Notes under the pieces: model-generated
Databases searched by the model: none
What the model was told of the DNA's origin: nothing
Seen by the model: the letters and a program-made list of their open reading frames with translations, nothing else
NCBI GenBank assembly: GCA_944389595.1
Contig: CALXMY010000003.1
Span: 1-64,000, forward strand
DNA length: 64,000 bases
Direction: 5' to 3'
DNA from: an uncultured Alphaproteobacteria bacterium
GTDB taxonomy: Bacteria > Pseudomonadota > Alphaproteobacteria > Rs-D84
Shown here: positions 9,681-21,000 of the stretch, one piece after another
Layout: every line of letters begins with the position of its first letter
How positions within the stretch are numbered: position 1 is the first letter of the stretch
Translations under genes and position numbers: made by a program

Positions 9681-10005
9681 TGTCGCAAAAGCGATGATGA
9701 TTCTGAATCCGTTGCGGAATAGTCGTTTTGGACTGGGGGGCGGTACCCCACAGCTCCACCAATAAATATTATGGGGCTGACATAGTTTCGACAGGCGCAG
9801 TAAAGGCAAATCGGGTGAATCCGACGTGGTGTCGTTAAAAGCCAAATAAAAACTGAATGGCGATAGAATCGCTGCGAACGACAATGTTCGCCTTGCAATG
9901 GCTGCCTAATTGGCGTTTGAACATAATTGGCAATTGTTAGTTATGTTCGTATGGCTTATTGCGGGGCCGCTGGGTGCCCGGCAACAGAAACCCAGCAAAT
10001 TTGAA
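9681..10005 (+). ncRNA. ssrA: Circularly permuted (two-piece) tmRNA
   Basis: The 3' tRNA-like part lies first: TGGGG/CCCCA T stem, then CAGCTCC-A-CCA ending at 9761. After 11 bases (9762-9772) the 5' part begins with GGGGCTG (9773), which pairs with CAGCTCC, and runs into the coding piece. This order is the permuted form known from alphaproteobacteria, where the linker is cut out to give two RNA pieces. The resume codon GCG is at 9874 and the tag ORF ends at TAA 9907-9909, giving ANDNVRLAMAA (plus the charged Ala). The coding piece ends near hairpin GCTGGGT/ACCCAGC. Exact 5' and 3' ends are estimates. The partner smpB is at 59439. Confidence 0.92.
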
Positions 10006-10035
10006 CAAAATTATATAAAATAAAAAGGTTACATC

Positions 10036-10266
10036 ATGTTTGGAAAAATCAAAAAAGTATTCTTTACAGGAATGTTTGGGATTTTATATATATCTTTTGT
10101 CGCACAAATTGTATATGTTCTGGGCTGGGTCCCGGGTGTTGATGCAAAGTTGGGTTGGTTGGGTGTAATGGCGTTTGAATGGTTGGCATTGATTGCCGCG
10201 CGCTATTTGTCCAAACGGTCCAGCAATAATGCACAATACAATGGGTATAACAATCGCCGCCGTTAA
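10036..10266 (+). CDS. Small membrane protein
   Basis: 76 residues with two predicted membrane helices (about 10-32 and 41-58) and a polar Arg/Asn tail (SNNAQYNGYNNRRR). AAAAAGGTT precedes the ATG. It follows ssrA closely and ends before a terminator. Function unknown. Confidence 0.65.
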   Translation: MFGKIKKVFFTGMFGILYISFVAQIVYVLGWVPGVDAKLGWLGVMAFEWLALIAARYLSKRSSNNAQYNGYNNRRR

Positions 10267-10285
10267 TAAAAGTGCGCATAAAAAT

Positions 10286-10314
10286 AAAATTCCCCACGGA
10301 GGGGAATTTTTTTA
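10286..10314 (+). terminator. Intrinsic terminator
   Basis: AATTCCCC-ACGG-AGGGGAATT followed by TTTTT, after the small membrane protein gene and before lon. Confidence 0.85.
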
Positions 10315-10358
10315 TACCACTTGAAAAATTATAAAAAAATTCTTATATTAAATTCGCT

Positions 10359-12116
10359 ATGAAAAATTATATTTTACCATTTCGTGATTTAGTTGTGCAC
10401 CCTGGATTAACAGTGCCAATTTACATTGATAATCCATTGTCTGTTGCATGTATAGAGGCCGCGGCCACCGCAAATCAACGCGTGGTTATTACCCCACAGC
10501 ACAGTTGGTCGTATCCGTCAATGCCCGGCGATATATATGATGTTGGCACAATTGGTGATATTGCCCAGGTTTTACGCATGCCTGATGGCACACTGCATGC
10601 CATTGTTCGTACAACAGATGTTGTTCAATTGACTGATATAGGTGTTGAAAACGGCATATTCACCGCCGATGCCACACCAATTGAAATTGTGGACGACAGC
10701 GGTTTGGAACAAACAATCGCCCTGCGTGACAAGGTTGCCGAAAATATTCAGGCATTGGCCATAACGCGCAAATTTAAAATGGAAAAAATGCGCGCTATTA
10801 TTCAAAATTATCCGATGGCCGCGTTTGTCGATTCGGTTGTTCAATCAATCGATATGGATACCGATGATGCGGTGCGTATTTTGCGTGCGCAATCGTGGCG
10901 TGAAAAATTGATGATATTGTTGGAAAAAATTAATCTGATTGCGGAAACTGCGAAAATCGAAAATTCTATTAATCGCCGTATTCAACAGCAAATGGAAAAT
11001 GGTCGCCGTGAAGCGATTTTACAGGAAAAAATGCGTGCGATTCAACGCGAAATGGGCGATGACAGCGAAGAAATGGATACGGAAAATCTGCGTAAACGTA
11101 TTGAACGTTCCGCCATGCCAAATGATGCCAAAGAAAAAGCATTGTCCGAATGGAAACGTATGCGCAGCATGTCGCCAATGTCCAACGAAGGCGGATTATT
11201 AAAAACATATTTGGAAGAATTGTTGTCCATGCCATGGGATAAATCTGATAATGCACCAATTGATTTAAAAACTGCGCGTAGCGTATTGGATTCGCAACAT
11301 TCGGGTATGCAGGGGGTCAAGGAACGCATTCTGGAACATATTGCTGTTATGAAAAAAACAGGTGGCAACCACGGCAGTATTTTGTGCTTTGTTGGTGCGC
11401 CGGGTGTTGGAAAAACATCGCTGTGCAAATCCATTGCCGCGGCATTAGGGCGCAAGTATCAGCGCATATCATTGGGTGGCATTTCGGACGAGGCACATTT
11501 TCGCGGCCATCGTAAAACATATATCGGTGCACAAACCGGGCGCATTATGGATGCCTTGAAACGTTGCAAATCGAACAACCCGGTTATCGTATTGGATGAA
11601 ATTGATAAAATGGGTCGCGATTGGCGCGGGGATCCCGAATCAGCATTGTTGGAAATTTTGGATCCGGAACAAAACAAATCATTCCGCGATCATTATCTGG
11701 AGGTTGATTTTGATTTATCAAATGTTTTATTCATTGCAACCGCGAACAGTTTAAACATGTCAAACGCATTAAAAGACCGTATGGAAATTATCGAAATTCC
11801 CGGATACAGCGAAGATGAAAAAGTTCAAATTGCCCGCGAACATTTGATTTCACGCGCGGCGGCTGATACCGGATGGAATGTGGATAATATTATTATCAGT
11901 GATGATGCGCTGCGGCATTTGATACGCAATTATACATCCGAAGAAGGCGTTCGTGAATTACAGCGTGAATTAACGGCATTGTTGCGCCGAACGTTATTGG
12001 AACACGATTGTATGGATGTAAAAACAGAATTTACACCGCAAAAAATTGATGAATTGTTATCACTGCGCAAATCTGCAACATTATCAAAGCGTATTGGGTT
12101 TGGTGTGCGCGCATAG
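10359..12116 (+). CDS. Lon-family AAA+ protein lacking the protease domain
   Basis: 585 residues, against about 780-810 for LonA. Residues 1-190 form the LON substrate-binding domain (ILPFRDLVVHPGLTVPI). A coiled helical region (EAILQEKMRAIQREMGDD) follows, then the AAA+ module with Walker A GAPGVGKT (346-353), pore-loop region SLGGISDEAHFRGHRKTY, Walker B VIVLDEID (409-416) and the sensor/lid region up to GVRELQRE. The protein stops at KRIGFGVRA, just where the Ser-Lys protease domain should begin, and tsaB starts 12 bp later, so no remnant remains. It could unfold or remodel proteins but should not degrade them by itself. It forms an operon with tsaB and rimI. Confidence 0.85.
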   Translation: MKNYILPFRDLVVHPGLTVPIYIDNPLSVACIEAAATANQRVVITPQHSWSYPSMPGDIYDVGTIGDIAQVLRMPDGTLHAIVRTTDVVQLTDIGVENGIFTADATPIEIVDDSGLEQTIALRDKVAENIQALAITRKFKMEKMRAIIQNYPMAAFVDSVVQSIDMDTDDAVRILRAQSWREKLMILLEKINLIAETAKIENSINRRIQQQMENGRREAILQEKMRAIQREMGDDSEEMDTENLRKRIERSAMPNDAKEKALSEWKRMRSMSPMSNEGGLLKTYLEELLSMPWDKSDNAPIDLKTARSVLDSQHSGMQGVKERILEHIAVMKKTGGNHGSILCFVGAPGVGKTSLCKSIAAALGRKYQRISLGGISDEAHFRGHRKTYIGAQTGRIMDALKRCKSNNPVIVLDEIDKMGRDWRGDPESALLEILDPEQNKSFRDHYLEVDFDLSNVLFIATANSLNMSNALKDRMEIIEIPGYSEDEKVQIAREHLISRAAADTGWNVDNIIISDDALRHLIRNYTSEEGVRELQRELTALLRRTLLEHDCMDVKTEFTPQKIDELLSLRKSATLSKRIGFGVRA

Positions 12117-12127
12117 GGGGCAATGAA

Positions 12128-12676
12128 ATGATTTTGGTAATCAATACATCTGGCGCAGGATTGGAATTTGTTCTGGACGACAAGTACAAGCATATTGACA
12201 CGGAAAAACAGTCTGTTGCCCTGCCCGTGGAAACGGAAAAATTCTTGGATGAATGCGGTGCGAAATGGTCCGATCTGGGCGCAATTGGTATTGTTGTTGG
12301 CCCCGGCAGTTTTACGGGAATTCGTTTGGGTATTGCATATGCCAAGGGTTTGGCATTGGGTTTGAACATTCCGGTTGTTCCAATAAATGCGTTTGAATTA
12401 TATTTGCATGATACACCCGATGCGTTTGTTGCGATTGATTCGGGGCGTGGCGATTTTTTTGTTGCCGCGAATGGATTGGAACCGTGCACCATGACAATTG
12501 ATGAAGTCGAAGTAAAACAAATGAATTGGGCGCGTACTGTTGGGCACAAACCGTTTAATTTGAAAAATGCGGTATCAATCGTAAATCAAAAATTGGCGCG
12601 TGGTGAAAACGAACCCGTGGTGCCGATGTATCTGCGCCCCAGTTATGCGGAACAAAAAAATCAAAATGTTAAATGA
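12128..12676 (+). CDS. tsaB: tRNA threonylcarbamoyladenosine biosynthesis protein TsaB
   Basis: 182 residues of the ASKHA-fold TsaB/YeaZ family, which scaffolds TsaD and TsaE to make t6A37 in tRNAs reading ANN codons. Key text is MILVINTSG at the start and the family signature VVGPGSFTGIRLGIAYAKGLA. It is shorter than E. coli TsaB (231). An AGGGGGCAATGAA segment supplies the ribosome site. It lies 12 bp after the Lon-like gene and overlaps rimI by 11 bp. Confidence 0.88.
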   Translation: MILVINTSGAGLEFVLDDKYKHIDTEKQSVALPVETEKFLDECGAKWSDLGAIGIVVGPGSFTGIRLGIAYAKGLALGLNIPVVPINAFELYLHDTPDAFVAIDSGRGDFFVAANGLEPCTMTIDEVEVKQMNWARTVGHKPFNLKNAVSIVNQKLARGENEPVVPMYLRPSYAEQKNQNVK

Positions 12677-13052
12677 ATTGGAAAAACTTCATCGGGCATG
12701 TTTTCCGAACAAGCCGTGGTCAGCGGCCGATTTCGCAGATTTGAAAAAATCAGGCTGTGATATAATTGCCAGTCAAAATGGCTTTATTGTTTGGCGTGTT
12801 GTCGCGGACCAGGCGGAAATAATAACAATTGGTGTTCATCCAGACGCGCGCCGTGGCGGCATTGCAACCGCGATGTTGGTGTTGGCGGAAACGGACGCAA
12901 AAAAACGTGGCGCAACAAAAATGTTTCTGGAGGTAGCAGACAACAATCACCCTGCCCGTGCGATGTATGAACACAACGGTTACAAACAAATAAATATTCG
13001 ACCAAAATATTATGATGGTATTGATGCAATTTTAATGGAAAAGATTTTATAA
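12666..13052 (+). CDS. rimI: GNAT N-acetyltransferase, RimI-like
   Basis: 128 residues. The GNAT acetyl-CoA site is visible as GVHPDARRGGIATAMLV, followed by FLEVADNNHPARAMYEHNGY, which is the pattern of RimI (acetylates the ribosomal protein S18 N-terminus in E. coli). The start at 12666 lies within the end of tsaB; tsaB-rimI pairing is common and supports the call. The protein is slightly short at the N-terminus compared with E. coli RimI (148). Confidence 0.8.
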   Translation: MLNELEKLHRACFPNKPWSAADFADLKKSGCDIIASQNGFIVWRVVADQAEIITIGVHPDARRGGIATAMLVLAETDAKKRGATKMFLEVADNNHPARAMYEHNGYKQINIRPKYYDGIDAILMEKIL

Positions 13053-13056
13053 CGCA

Positions 13057-14325
13057 TCAATTTTCCACAAATTCCAAAACACGATTATCAAAAATAACAT
13101 CGCGTGCGCGCAGTGGCGCGGCCACATGCATATCGGATGCATTACGTGTGCGCGACAATGCGACGTATGTTTGCCCATGTGCGAACGCGCCGCGCGATAT
13201 ATCAACAATTACGGCATCCAGTGTTTTACCCTGGGCCTTGTGTATTGTCATGGCATAGCCCAAATTTAATGGAAATTGTTTAAAACTGCCGACCTCGTTT
13301 TCCTGTAACCGGTCGTTTTCATCACGCACGTATTCGATTTTTTGCCATGTTTCGGGTTTTACTGTAACGATATCGTGTGATTTATTTAATAATTCAACCG
13401 TGATTTCGCGTGCCGATAAATTACGCACAATGCCCATTGAACCATTGTGCCATTTATCGCCATTTTTAACAAAGACAACCAATGCACCAACTTTTAATGT
13501 TAAATTCATTGGCGCGGGAACATCACGTTCGGAAAAATTTCCGTTTAATTCACCGGTATATGTAACTTCTGGGGCATCAATTTGCGCCAAACGCGATGCA
13601 TTTATTCGTTCGGCCACCGCGCGAAAAGGCGTTATAATCACCGCATTTTCACGACGTGCGGCATCATTGATTTTGCAATTGTTAAAAAATTCCAATGCAC
13701 CAATGTCATTATGACGCAACCGACGCAGGTTTTCCAGTAATTCCGAATCGTTTTGCCGATAAACCAAATCAAAATCGTATCGCATAAAATCGGCGCGCCG
13801 ATATGCATTGCTGTCAAAAAAATACGCGTTATCGTGTTCGTATTCTGCGCGATAATATTCCATGGCATCGCGCGTAATTACCGGTGGCAATTGAAACAAA
13901 TCGCCAATTGCAACAATTTGCAGTCCGCCAAATGGCGCATTATTACGTCGCGCCATGCGTGCCAGAATATCAACTGCATCCAATAAATCCGGTGCCACCA
14001 TTGATATTTCGTCAATAATTAATACGTCGGCCGCGTTCAGTATATTACGTGGTTTGGCCTTTAATTTTAATAATTCCGGCATAATAAAATCACGCGGTTG
14101 AATTTGAAACAACGAATGAATCGTTTGTCCGCCAACATTTAATGCAGAAACCGCCGTTGGACATGCGCATATAATACGTTTTTTTGAAACGGATTTTAAA
14201 TAGTTTACAAATGTTGATTTTCCGGTTCCTGCCTGGCCCAGGATTAGCAAATTTGAATTTGTGCGTTCAATTGTATTAAACGCGGCCTGTTGAGTATCAC
14301 TTAATATTTTTACCAATTCAGACAT
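13057..14325 (-). CDS. Pif1/RecD-like superfamily 1 DNA helicase
   Basis: 422 residues from ATG 14325. Helicase motifs in order are GQAGTGKST (I), CPTAVSALNVGGQTIHSLF (Ia), VLIIDEISMV (II), AIGDLFQLPPV (III), VIITPFRAVAERIN (IV region), and near the end LGYAMTIHKAQGKTLDAVIV (V) and YVALSRTR (VI). This is the arrangement of single-subunit Pif1/Dda 5'-3' helicases acting in replication or recombination. Upstream in-frame starts up to 14394 would add a hydrophobic stretch and are unlikely. It converges on rimI with only a 4-bp gap. Confidence 0.88.
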   Translation of the reverse strand: MSELVKILSDTQQAAFNTIERTNSNLLILGQAGTGKSTFVNYLKSVSKKRIICACPTAVSALNVGGQTIHSLFQIQPRDFIMPELLKLKAKPRNILNAADVLIIDEISMVAPDLLDAVDILARMARRNNAPFGGLQIVAIGDLFQLPPVITRDAMEYYRAEYEHDNAYFFDSNAYRRADFMRYDFDLVYRQNDSELLENLRRLRHNDIGALEFFNNCKINDAARRENAVIITPFRAVAERINASRLAQIDAPEVTYTGELNGNFSERDVPAPMNLTLKVGALVVFVKNGDKWHNGSMGIVRNLSAREITVELLNKSHDIVTVKPETWQKIEYVRDENDRLQENEVGSFKQFPLNLGYAMTIHKAQGKTLDAVIVDISRGAFAHGQTYVALSRTRNASDMHVAAPLRARDVIFDNRVLEFVEN

Positions 14326-14415
14326 GCCACATATGTTACACAGTAATAAATAAAAATAAAGCAGATAATAAAAATCACTTGCAACGAACGACAAATAATA
14401 TATAATTGCGTCCGT

Positions 14416-14492
14416 GGGTTAGTAGCTCAGTTGGTTAGAGCGGAGCGCTCATAACGCTTTGGTCGTGGGTTCGAGTCCTACCTAACCCACCA
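14416..14492 (+). tRNA. tRNA with CAT anticodon (Met elongator, or Ile2)
   Basis: Seventy-seven nucleotides with encoded CCA. GGGTTAG pairs with CTAACCC, and the loop CTCATAA carries anticodon CAT. The first pair is G-C and the D arm is TAGCTCAG, so it is not an initiator. The anticodon-arm text resembles both elongator Met and lysidine-modified Ile2, so the charge cannot be settled by eye. Confidence 0.9.
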
Positions 14493-14494
14493 CA

Positions 14495-14519
14495 CACACG
14501 CCGATGGCGTGTTTTTTTA
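14495..14519 (+). terminator. Terminator after tRNA-CAT
   Basis: ACACGCC-GAT-GGCGTGT followed by TTTTTT. Confidence 0.8.
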
Positions 14520-14527
14520 TTGCGTCA

Positions 14528-14580
14528 CGGGTTACTGGTAACTCGTTACTCGTAACTTGTTACTCGTGATACCCCCCCCC
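14528..14580 (+). repeat. Short degenerate TTACTCGT/TAACTCGT repeats and a C9 run
   Basis: Variants of GTTACTCGTAAC recur four times at 14530-14568 and are followed by nine C at 14572-14580. No coding potential is seen. Confidence 0.6.
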
Positions 14581-14620
14581 GCCGGAGGCGGTGGGCATTA
14601 TTAGATACTTAATCCCCATT

Positions 14621-14758
14621 GTCACCCCGTGGCTTGACCACGGGGTCCAGGTCATTAAAACTTATTTGCGTCAGCAAATACCAAATTGAATAAAAATAAG
14701 TGTCGCTTTCGCGACAACTTTATTCACCTGGATCCTGGGGTCAAGCCCCAGGATGACA
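14621..14758. repeat. Pair of inverted alphaproteobacterial palindromic repeats
   Basis: 14621-14652 (GTCACCCCGTGG then CTTGACCACGGGGTCCAGG) and 14727-14758 (CCTGGATCCTGGGG then TCAAGCCCCAGGATGACA) are two members of one palindromic family in opposite orientation, 75 bp apart. Between them a GTCGC/GCGAC hairpin occurs (14702-14715). The motif is widespread in Alphaproteobacteria and often gives false ORFs with VILGLDPRIQ, which is what the minus strand shows here. Confidence 0.8.
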
Positions 14759-14900
14759 AGAAAAAGAATCTCACAGGATGACAAAGAGAAATGGTCAAGA
14801 CAGCACCCCGCACACAGGATGACAAGAAAAATAATGCCCCAGGATGACAAAGAATAAAGTAACCCGAATTCAAGGATGGCAACATATATAATCCACGCAA
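14759..14900 (+). repeat. Decayed tandem copies of the repeat end (AGGATGACAA)
   Basis: AGGATGACAA(G/A) recurs at 14751, 14775, 14816 and 14851, each followed by an A-rich spacer, as if the right end of the palindromic element had been partly duplicated. No gene is seen in 14493-15042. Confidence 0.6.
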
Positions 14901-15042
14901 TGACAATGGAAAGAATACACATGGTGTTCTTTTTTTATTTTCCATCCGGTTAATATAAAAATAATTTATGAATAATTTTTATTTTTTCCCTTGCACCGTA
15001 TACGTCTTTTTTTCTAAGATGTAATATAAAAGAGAGGAAAAC

Positions 15043-18000
15043 ATGGGGAAAAAGCGTTATTTTCTGGGTCTTTTAACATCTTTATTTATTCTGGCGGGGG
15101 GGGCGTTTGCCGCCGGTGGCACGGATCTGTCAACCGGCACGGCCGGAAATATTGGCACCGGCACCGGGGGAACAGTTGTGACACCCGGTGGTGATCAGGT
15201 TGGTGGCGGCGTAACCGTCGCGGGCAGTGGATATTTATGTGACGACACACGCATGTATTTCAAATGTGCCGCCGGGTATTATGGAAAAGATACGCAAATG
15301 GGCCAATATGATCCAAACAAGTTTCAACGGTACCCTTATACAACAGAATGTTTAAAATGCGGCGACAATTCAACCACACCCGCCGGCGTTGTGGGAACTT
15401 CACCGTTTTTGCGTGCATGTAATTGTAATACTGGTTATACCAGTGACGGGCAACCATTAAACGATTCGAATGGTACATCGACCACCGGATGCCAATTGGC
15501 AACGGTTCATTGTGATGCCGGAACATATTTGCCGGCTGGCGGATGGGCCTGCGAGAGTTGTGGCAAGGGCGATATTTGTCCGGGTGGCGATTTTAATTAC
15601 AATGCAAGTGAAAATCAGGGTATTGAAAAATGCCCAGATGGTTATACAACCGATGAAGGCCCTGTAACCACCCAAGTGCAATGTTTTATACAGGTTGATG
15701 CGGGGCATTATTTGCCAACCGCCAACGGCACCAGCGAAAATTTCATGGAATGTGCGGCCGGTACGGCGAATCCTGTTCACAAGGTATATTACGGTGGCAC
15801 ATCAATATGCACCGCGTGTTCGGACAATGAATATTCCGATGCGGGCGCGGGTGCATGTACGGCATGTGCCACGGGCTATTCATCGGCCGGAACCGATCAT
15901 GCGGGTGTAACGTCATGTAAAACAACCTGTGCCGATGGGTATATTGTTGAAACTGCAAATGAACAATGCACGTTGCTGGACAACGGATGGATTAAGGCCG
16001 AACACACCGTGATTCAGGGCGAAGTTAGTACCCCGGCCGAACAATGCCCCGCGGATTTCCGCGATGGTGCGCCCGTTGGTACACGTGCAGAATGCGTAAA
16101 ATCCGACACACGCATCGGTGAACAAATTGAACCAGATGTGCCCGATGGATGTGAAACAGCACGTGGCGCAGCATGTTCGCCAGCAACATGTTCATATAAA
16201 CAATATTATGGCGAAAATGGTGATGGCGAGGTATTTGATGGTTGCGCAAATACCGAAGGTTTGGATTGTAACCAGACTTTGACCGGCGTTACCGCCGCAG
16301 CCGGACATTACAGCGATATGGATACACTCAGCTGTCCGGCATGCGATCCGGGTTATACATCCGAAGCCGGCGCGACCAGTCCGTATCAATGCACCAAGGA
16401 GTGCACGGTTGCCTGCAGAAATCCGGGACAATCGGGCTGCCCAGATAACTCAACATGTACATTTAACACGGACGAGGTTTCAACCGGAACGCAAAATCAG
16501 GAAGAGGAACGTTGCAGTGCGCTGCAAGAGGATTGTACTTTAAAAGATTTCACGTGTAATAACGGTTATGTTAAAAACGAAGGGAAATGCGATCCTGTTG
16601 TGTCCCAGGTATCATATTCGTGCGGCAACGGCAGTGGCATTGCCCCGGGTGCGTCATCGGTACAGTATGGTGAATTCTATAATGTTCAACATAATACATG
16701 TACCGCCCCGGCCGGAAATGAATTTGCGGGTTGGTCCGATGGTGAAAAAATTGTATTCCCGGGCGAAGGATGGCGTTGGCCATATACCACAGACATTACC
16801 TTTACCGCGCAATGGACACCATGTGCGGGCGGAACCAATGCGGCCGGACAATGTGGATGTGGCGAGAACACTTATCCGAACGGCACCGGTGGTTGTGATA
16901 CATGCATCATGCAATGCGCCGAAGAACATCCATCTTACCCAAATGGCACATATAATATCTGTGGTACAAGTGGCGATCCGAATTCCGCCTGCAGCCGTGC
17001 ATGTCGAACCAGCGACGTTCCAAACGCCAGTGGTGTTAATGGATCCTTTACAATGGGCCAGGTAAACGAATGTTACGCGACCGCATGCCAAGAAAACTTT
17101 TATCTTACCGGTTCAGGGAAAAAGACAGCATGTGCCCCATGCGTGCCAAACGCAACATGTCCGGGTGGCACGGAAACATTCAAATGTCATCCTGGGTTCC
17201 ATTTGTCAGATGACGGTACATATTGCGAACGTGATAATATCATTATTACGTTAAAAAAGAACGGCGGCAGTGGCACTGTTAATGGTGCGACCGGTGTAAA
17301 TGACGCAATGCATACATGTCAATATGGCTTGATGTGCACTTTGCCCGATGGCGCGGGTCTGGAACGCGAAAACTATGCGTTCACCGGATGGGGTGATTCG
17401 CCAGAATGCGACAAGGGCGTATTCCAAAAAGAATTTACAGAAGCCACAACAATGTATGCGTGTTGGTCACAGCAATCAACAACGTGCCAAGTGGGTAAAT
17501 ATTATAATGGTTCCGAACATGTTGATTGTCCGGCCGGTATGTATTGCCCAGGAAATGGCAGTACACCAATGGGCGCGCCGGGATGCGGTGAAACTTGCGT
17601 GGCCGACGCAAATGGTGATCGTGATGTTACCACCGATGGCGGTGCGACCGAAGTAACACAATGTTACGTAACCTGCGAAGCGAAAGTAATTAGCAATGGT
17701 ACAACAACCGCCATTAATGATACAATAAACTATAACGGTTCGGAATACCCGGTATGTACATATACGGCAAGTTGCAATGCCGGGTATATCGCAGAAAACC
17801 AGGGTACCGCAGATGCAACATGCCGTCCATGTCGTGATGGCGAATATTGCCCGGGTGGTTCGGGTACTGACCCGGATGAATGTCCCGAAGACGGATGGTG
17901 CGAAGATGGTAATTACACACCATGTCCAGATGGCGGAACTGCACCGGCCGGATCAACATCGTCCGCGGCATGTTACAAGGCCTGCCCGACCAAGACGGGT

Positions 18001-21000
18001 GCAAACGGAACAATAACCGTAAACGCCCCGGGAACAATGCATTACAGTGATTCATTGCAGGCATATAACCAGGCACAATGTACATATGAAATCAGTTGTG
18101 ATGCAGGGTATAAAGTTATCGAAGAAACCCAGAATACAAACAACCCGCAATGTACGGATTGTTTACCCGGCGAAATTTGTGGTGGCGGCACGGATCCGAT
18201 TGATCCGGATACTGACAAGTGCCCAGCACCAGGAACGTCCGAACCAAATGCAACATCAATTGAACAGTGCTTTAACCCATGTACCGGGAGCGAGCCTGAT
18301 GTTGAACATGCAACATCGGTAAAATCGGATGGTCCGCAATATTATAAGTCTTACCTGCATGGCTATCCTGCCTGTACATTCAGTGTGGAATGCGAGGACG
18401 AATACACACCAACGGGTAACGGAACGCCAAGTCCATCGTGCGAGCAATGTTTGCCGGGGCAATGGTGCCCGCCGGATGGCAGCGACCCCCAGAACTGTCC
18501 GGAACCTGGAACGTCCGATGCCGGTGCAACGGCCGCAACAGATTGCTATATTGAATGTTCGTTGGCCGGACCAATTACGGGCGGAACATTGGTATCAAAT
18601 GCGTCTGGCACCGATGACAAACAGTATTGGGACGGCAACGCATACCCAACATGCACATATCATGCAACATGTAATCCGGGCTATGTCGTAAAGAATCAAG
18701 ATACGGCCGCCGCAACATGCGAAAAGTGTATTGATGGTGTTAACTGTCCGGGGGGTGACGAAGAAAAAGAACCTGATGAATGCGAAGAAGGCTTTTATTG
18801 CGAGGATGGTATTCAGAAAGAATGTCCAGTGGGTGGAACATCCAATGCCGGCGCGGAACATATAACCGACTGTTATAAAGTGTGTCCGGCATCAATGACA
18901 CCGGAAATTGCACACGGTAAAACGGAAAGCACCGGTAACGCGCATTATGATCAACGTCTGAGTGCGTATCCACAGTGTGAATACCGTGCAATTTGTGGCA
19001 CGAATTACGAGGCACAGAACAGCCCGGGGCCAAATCCATCCTGTATATTTGGCAACACTGATGAATGCCCAGCGGATCATTATTGCCCGACGGACGGCAG
19101 TGGGCCAATCGCCTGCCCGGATGGTGGAAAATCCGAAAAGGGTTCAACATCTATAACCCAATGTTACAAGATATTTGACCCATACAGCGGATTTAAAAAT
19201 GGTACGGCATCTGCAAAGTGTTTCTTTGACGGAACAGCGGAAAGTGGGAAATATGATCGCTGCAGTATAGAGGAAGTACATGACTGTATCGCGGGTTATT
19301 GGTACGGCGAACAAGGTGCATTCGCATGCCAGGGTGTCGACAGTGGATATTACAGCCCTGATGGTGCCAAGAATCAAACCAAATGTCCGGTTGATCCAAC
19401 AGGTGGCGATGTGGAATCTGATGAATATGCAGACAGTTATACAAAGTGCTATATGTCATGTGATTCAACATTTGACCATTCAACATATGTTGCCGCGGCA
19501 CAAAATAATGTGTATGGCATCAGCGCAACAGAATATGCCAAATGTTCATATAATGTGACATGCGTAACTGGATATACTGTTCAAAATAATAACACCGAGG
19601 CCCCATCGTGCAACGCGAATGTATACACGGTGACGTTGGACAAAAACGGTGGCACTGGTGATACACCAAACAGCATACAATGCACATTTGACAGTGGTAA
19701 ATGTGAATTGCCGGCAACCAGTGGATTAACTCGTCCGGGGTACAGCACACAAAACAAGTGGTGCAGCAACCGTGATGGTACCGGTACATGTTACTATGCG
19801 GGTCAATCCACATCTGCGAATATTTCTGTGGATGGGACTGGTGCCACGTTGTATGCGGTGTGGGTGCCAAATGTATACACGGTGAATCTGGATCACCAGT
19901 CGGCCAATACAGACGGTGCACCGGAAACTGTATATCTGAAATATGCAACCGGGTGGTTCAGCAATTCGGGTGCAACAACCGGAATAAGTGCGTTGACGAC
20001 ATTGCCAACAAAAACAGGCTTTGAATTCGCGGGCTATTACAGCGAAACATCCGGCGGTGTCCAAATTGTTAATAACACCGGCGCGCTGCAAACAAGCCAA
20101 GAAGCGTTGACGTTCACAACCATCGATCCATCGACAATATATGCCAGATGGTCGAATGGAATGACACCGTGTGCACCCGGTACATATTACACCGGAACAG
20201 GTACAGAATGTGCCCAGTGTACTGAAAACCATTACTGTCCGGGTGGCAAATTCCCAACCAACAGTGGACATGCAGATGGTTTGAACATGTGTCCGAACAA
20301 TGGGTATTCAATTGCGGGTTCGGATGATGCGTCTGATTGTTACCAGACAGGTTTGGAATATGTGGCAACACATGGTTCCGGAACCCAGACGTGTTATTAC
20401 GATAATGTGGCGCAATCGTACAGTGTGAAATGCATGGACAAAGAAATCACGGTTTGCCATGCGGGGTACTGGCTGGCCGACCCGGGCAATGAAAATCCGG
20501 ATTGTGATGTCGTGGGCAATGGATATTACAGTGGCGGCGATACAATTGTACGCACGCAGTGTCCGAATGGTGGCAATACCGAAAGCGAAACATCAACTAT
20601 GGTCCAGGAATGCTTTAAAACCAACCTGCTCTATACTGCGGTGCATGGTTCGGGAACGCAACGGTGTTTCTATACCAGTGGTGATGGTGCCGATGCGGTT
20701 TATCAGCGCGATTGTGATACCAAAGTAATCACCAGCTGTAACGGTGGGTATTGGTTGGCAAATTCGTCTGATACCGACTGTGTAGAGGTGCAACAGAATT
20801 ACTATAGTGAATCTGGTGATTTGGAACGTCACGCATGTCCGGCCGATGGAAAGACCAACAGCGCAACAACAGAAAGCATTACATTCTGTTATAAGGATGG
20901 TCTGCCTTATGATGAGGCCCAGCATGGGTACGGTGAATATTTATGCTATTACACCAGTGGCGAAGGTGATAATGCAAAGTATACGTCCAGCTGTGATGAC

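Noticed and set aside
14671-14922. 83-residue minus-strand ORF with VILGLDPRIQ
   Set aside because: This text is the usual translation of the alphaproteobacterial palindromic repeat and of its decayed copies, not a gene.
16568-17065. Long alternative-frame ORFs inside the giant gene
   Set aside because: They are shadows caused by low stop-codon density in the GC-balanced repeats. Composition and starts do not support genes.
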